From the NCBI GenBank assembly GCA_030847615.1, contig JAUMIR010000015.1, forward strand, positions 7,209,501 to 7,273,500: 64,000 bases of DNA. Direction: 5' to 3'. Position numbers and translations under genes: made by a program. The stretch is from Gambelia wislizenii. Lineage: Eukaryota; Chordata; Lepidosauria; Squamata; Crotaphytidae. The notes below the pieces were generated by a model. It was not told the DNA's origin. It worked only from the letters and a program-made list of their open reading frames with translations, and made no database searches. Below, in pieces: positions 61,549 through 64,000 of this stretch (its first letter is position 1; each line of letters begins with the position of its first letter).

Positions 61549-64000
61549 AAAGAAGAAAAGAAAGATTATAAGGTTTACAAGGGATATAAACAGAGTGTGT
61601 AAGAGAACAGAAAAAGGACAGAGGATAAAGTGGAGGGACAAGAAAGAGATGGAAGAAAGAAAATAAAGTTAGAACAGAATCGGAATTAGTAGTAGAAGAA
61701 GTAATATGATTTGATAAGGAAGGAGACTTAGGAATAGAGAATAGAAGTGTAACAAAGGAAGAAGAGACGAAAGAGGAAGTTAGATTGGATTTGGAGAGAG
61801 AAGACGAAGAAGAAGAGGGGGAAGAAGAACTAAAAGAGGGGGAGAAAGAGATAGAGAAGCAGATTGAGACAGAGGAGGAAGAAATATTGGAGGGGGCAGT
61901 AGGAGGTATATTGGAATAAGTGGGTGAAAATTTGATTTGTTGTATTGTAAACAGTGTGGAATAGATTAAATGTTTAATAAAATAGTATCATGGAAAGTAA
62001 GGGGGTTAAATTCTCCCCCAAAAAAGAAGAGTAGTCTTTCATTATTTAGAAAAACAAAGGTTGGATATTATCTGTCTCCAAAAGACACACATTAAAGGAA
62101 GGGAAATTTGGGAAACTATATGCAACAGAGTTCAATAAGAAAAAAGCAGGAATTGCTTTTTATATAAACATATAATATGATTCAAAAGAGGTATTTAAGG
62201 ATAATAAAGGTTCATATTTAGGTGTGGAGGTTAGAATTGGAGAAAAGAATATACTTTTGGTGGGAATATATGGACCACAAAATAATAAGAAGCAATATAT
62301 ACAAGAAATTTATGATAGATTGATGGAACATAATTTTGAATATGTAATATTGATGGGTGATTGGAACACAGTTTTAGACTCAAAAGTGGATAAATCGGTG
62401 CAGAAAGAGAAACAACGATGTTTAAAAGAGGGGAATGCCCCGAAGAATCATAGAATCATAGAATTGCAGAGTTGGAAGAGACCACGAGGGCCATCCAGTC
62501 CAACCCCCCTGCCATGCAGGAAATCTTGATCAAAGCATCCCTGACAGATGGCCATCCAGCCTCTGTTTAAAGACCCCCAAGGAAGGAGATCCCACCACGC
62601 TCCGAGGGAGTGTGTTCCACTGCCGAACAGCTCTTACTGTCAAAAAGTTCCTCCTCATGTTGAGGTGGAATCTCTGTTCCTGGAGCTTGCACCCATTGCT
62701 CCGTGTTCCAGTCTCTGGAGATAATGAAAGAAACGATGGAAGAACAATGTTTGATAGATGTATGGAGGCATATCCATGGGAATGAAAGGGATTATACATA
62801 TTATTCAAATAGACATGATGTGTGGTCCAGAATAGACTATTTTATTGTGTCAAAGAGTTTGATTGGAAGTATTAAAGAGGTAGAAATACAACAGAAAGTA
62901 ATATCAGATCACTCCCCAATAGAATTGGTGTTAAGGGGACCTAGATTACAATATAGATGGAGGATGAAACAACTTCTTCTTAAGAAAGATGAAATAGTAG
63001 AAAAATAAGGAAAGAAATTAAAAACTATTTCAGTGAGAATTTAGATAAAGGAACATCAATAGAAATGGTATGGGATGCTGGTAAAGTAGTAATTAGGGGA
63101 TATATGATTCAAAGAGAAATAGAAATGAAGAGAGCTAAGAAAGATAAAAATAAAGAAACACTAAGAAGTATAGCAGAAAAGGAGAAAGAGTTGAAGAGGA
63201 AGGGAGGAAATGAGAAAATAAGAGGAGAGTTAAATATATTGAAGAAGCAACTAAATACTGAATGGGTAGAAGAGATAGGTAAGCAATTGAAATACACTCA
63301 CTTAAGATTTTTTGAACAGGCTAATAAAAGTGGGAAATGGCTGGCATATAGATTGCGGAAAGAAAAAGAAAAGAGAATGATAACGGAGATTAGAATGAAT
63401 GAAAAATGTTATGCTAAGCAAAAAATAAAATAAAAGAAATATTCTATAAATATTTTCCAAATATTTTTGAGGAAAAGGGGAAAGAGGTAGAAATTACTAA
63501 GGAGATTGAAGAATTCTTGAAATATGAGAAGGTACCTAGAATAACGGAAGATCAAAAAGTAGAATTGAATAGGCAAATTACAGTGCAAGAGATAAGAGAT
63601 GCGATCAAAAGGCTGAAACCTGGTAAGGCACCAGGCCGGATGGGTTCTAAGCTCTATATTATAAGCAATTTGTAGATGAATTAACTATGCCACTTCATAA
63701 TCTATTTAATGAGATAAACAGCAAAGGTTGTTGAAAATCATGGCAAAAAGCAGATATCTCCTTAATTCTAAAGGAAGATAAGGACCCATCGCTCGTAACT
63801 AGTTATAGGCCCATCTCCCTGTTAAATGTGGATTATAACATTTTCGTTAGTATTATTGCAGAAAGATTTTAAAAAGTACTGGTAAATTGGATTCACAATG
63901 ATCAGAATGGTTTTCTACCAAATAGATACATAAAAAATAATATAAGAACATTGTTAGATATAATTGAACTGTATGAGAAACAGAATGAAAAAAATTGGTG
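61549..64000 (+). pseudogene. L1 ORF2 (plus strand), decayed, runs off window
   Basis: After a purine-rich gap, the endonuclease starts near 61990 (LDIICLQKTH-like, frameshifted). The 62224 frame has ILLVGIYGPQNNKK and YVILMGDWNTVLDSKVDKS. A CR1 is inserted at 62446-62719. After it come DVWRHIHGNERDYTYYSNRH and SRIDYFIVSKSLIG ending in VISDHSPIELVL (to 63008), then a linker frame (63065-63433) and the RT start (PGKAPGRMGS near 63620, altered from the usual PGxDG). Stops are frequent after 63650. The last part lies beyond the window. Confidence 0.85.
62446..62719 (-). mobile_element. CR1 LINE, short and young (copy m), inside L1 ORF2
   Basis: The octamer tail (AATCATAGAATCATAG at 62447) and the carboxy end frame with VGSPSLGVFKQRLDGHLSGML-like residues run to GTTCCAGTCTCTGGAG (62719). 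The L1 endonuclease reading continues directly on both sides (GNAPKK | IMKETMEEQ), so the insertion added no obvious duplication. Close in sequence to copies b and j. Confidence 0.92.

Noticed and set aside
1..64000. CRISPR arrays, bacterial operons, rRNA
   Set aside because: The tandem units seen are microsatellites, CR1 octamers or (TTAGGG)n. The window is vertebrate in every respect.

Overview
The window is vertebrate nuclear DNA, most probably from a squamate reptile (a lizard). It holds two intact corneous beta-protein (beta-keratin) genes, a family found only in reptiles and birds. They sit in a dense layer of squamate-type repeats: many CR1 LINEs, tRNA-headed SINEs of the Sauria type, L2-like and L1 LINEs, a probable Bov-B fragment, chromodomain Gypsy LTR elements, hAT transposons and several foldback MITE families. 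There is no operon structure, CRISPR array or convincing RNA gene.

Layout. 1-5.4 kb: three foldback MITEs, LINE tails, and beta-keratin gene 1 (coding exon 4527-4970, + strand; its 5' exon is not in the window or not recognisable). 5.4-19 kb: repeats only, including an almost perfect 156-bp-arm palindrome (7330-7660), CR1 copies, a 2.7-kb rearranged CR1 (11641-14335), a Gypsy/chromovirus remnant with target duplication (14344-16782) and a second, older Gypsy remnant (about 17758-19000). 19-38 kb: MITEs, LTR-like pieces, a SINE cluster, three consecutive plus-strand CR1 copies and a hAT with perfect 8-bp target duplication inside a SINE. 38.0-43.7 kb: beta-keratin gene 2, with TATA box, non-coding exon 1, a 4.77-kb intron, and the coding exon 42874-43290. 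Its intron carries a nested transposon-in-transposon-in-LINE structure. 43.7-58.6 kb: a minus-strand nest. A divergent CR1 with both ORFs (44707-50822) is split by an L2-like LINE and by a retrocopy of BLOC1S4. It abuts a younger CR1 (50824-57518), which is split by a near full-length L1 and by a 70-bp CR1 tail. 58.9-64 kb: a plus-strand L1 with an intact 296-codon ORF1, a decayed ORF2 broken by a CR1, and a short telomere-like repeat upstream.

The only sequences likely to serve the host are the two beta-keratin genes. Both encode small Cys/Gly/Tyr-rich structural proteins with the conserved beta-sheet core that forms filaments in scales and claws. They lie in the same orientation 38 kb apart, as expected for members of the tandem epidermal cluster. 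I found no clearly new functional system. The most unusual signals are the foldback transposons that share terminal motifs, the BLOC1S4 retrocopy, and the microhomology-bounded and inverted CR1 rearrangements.
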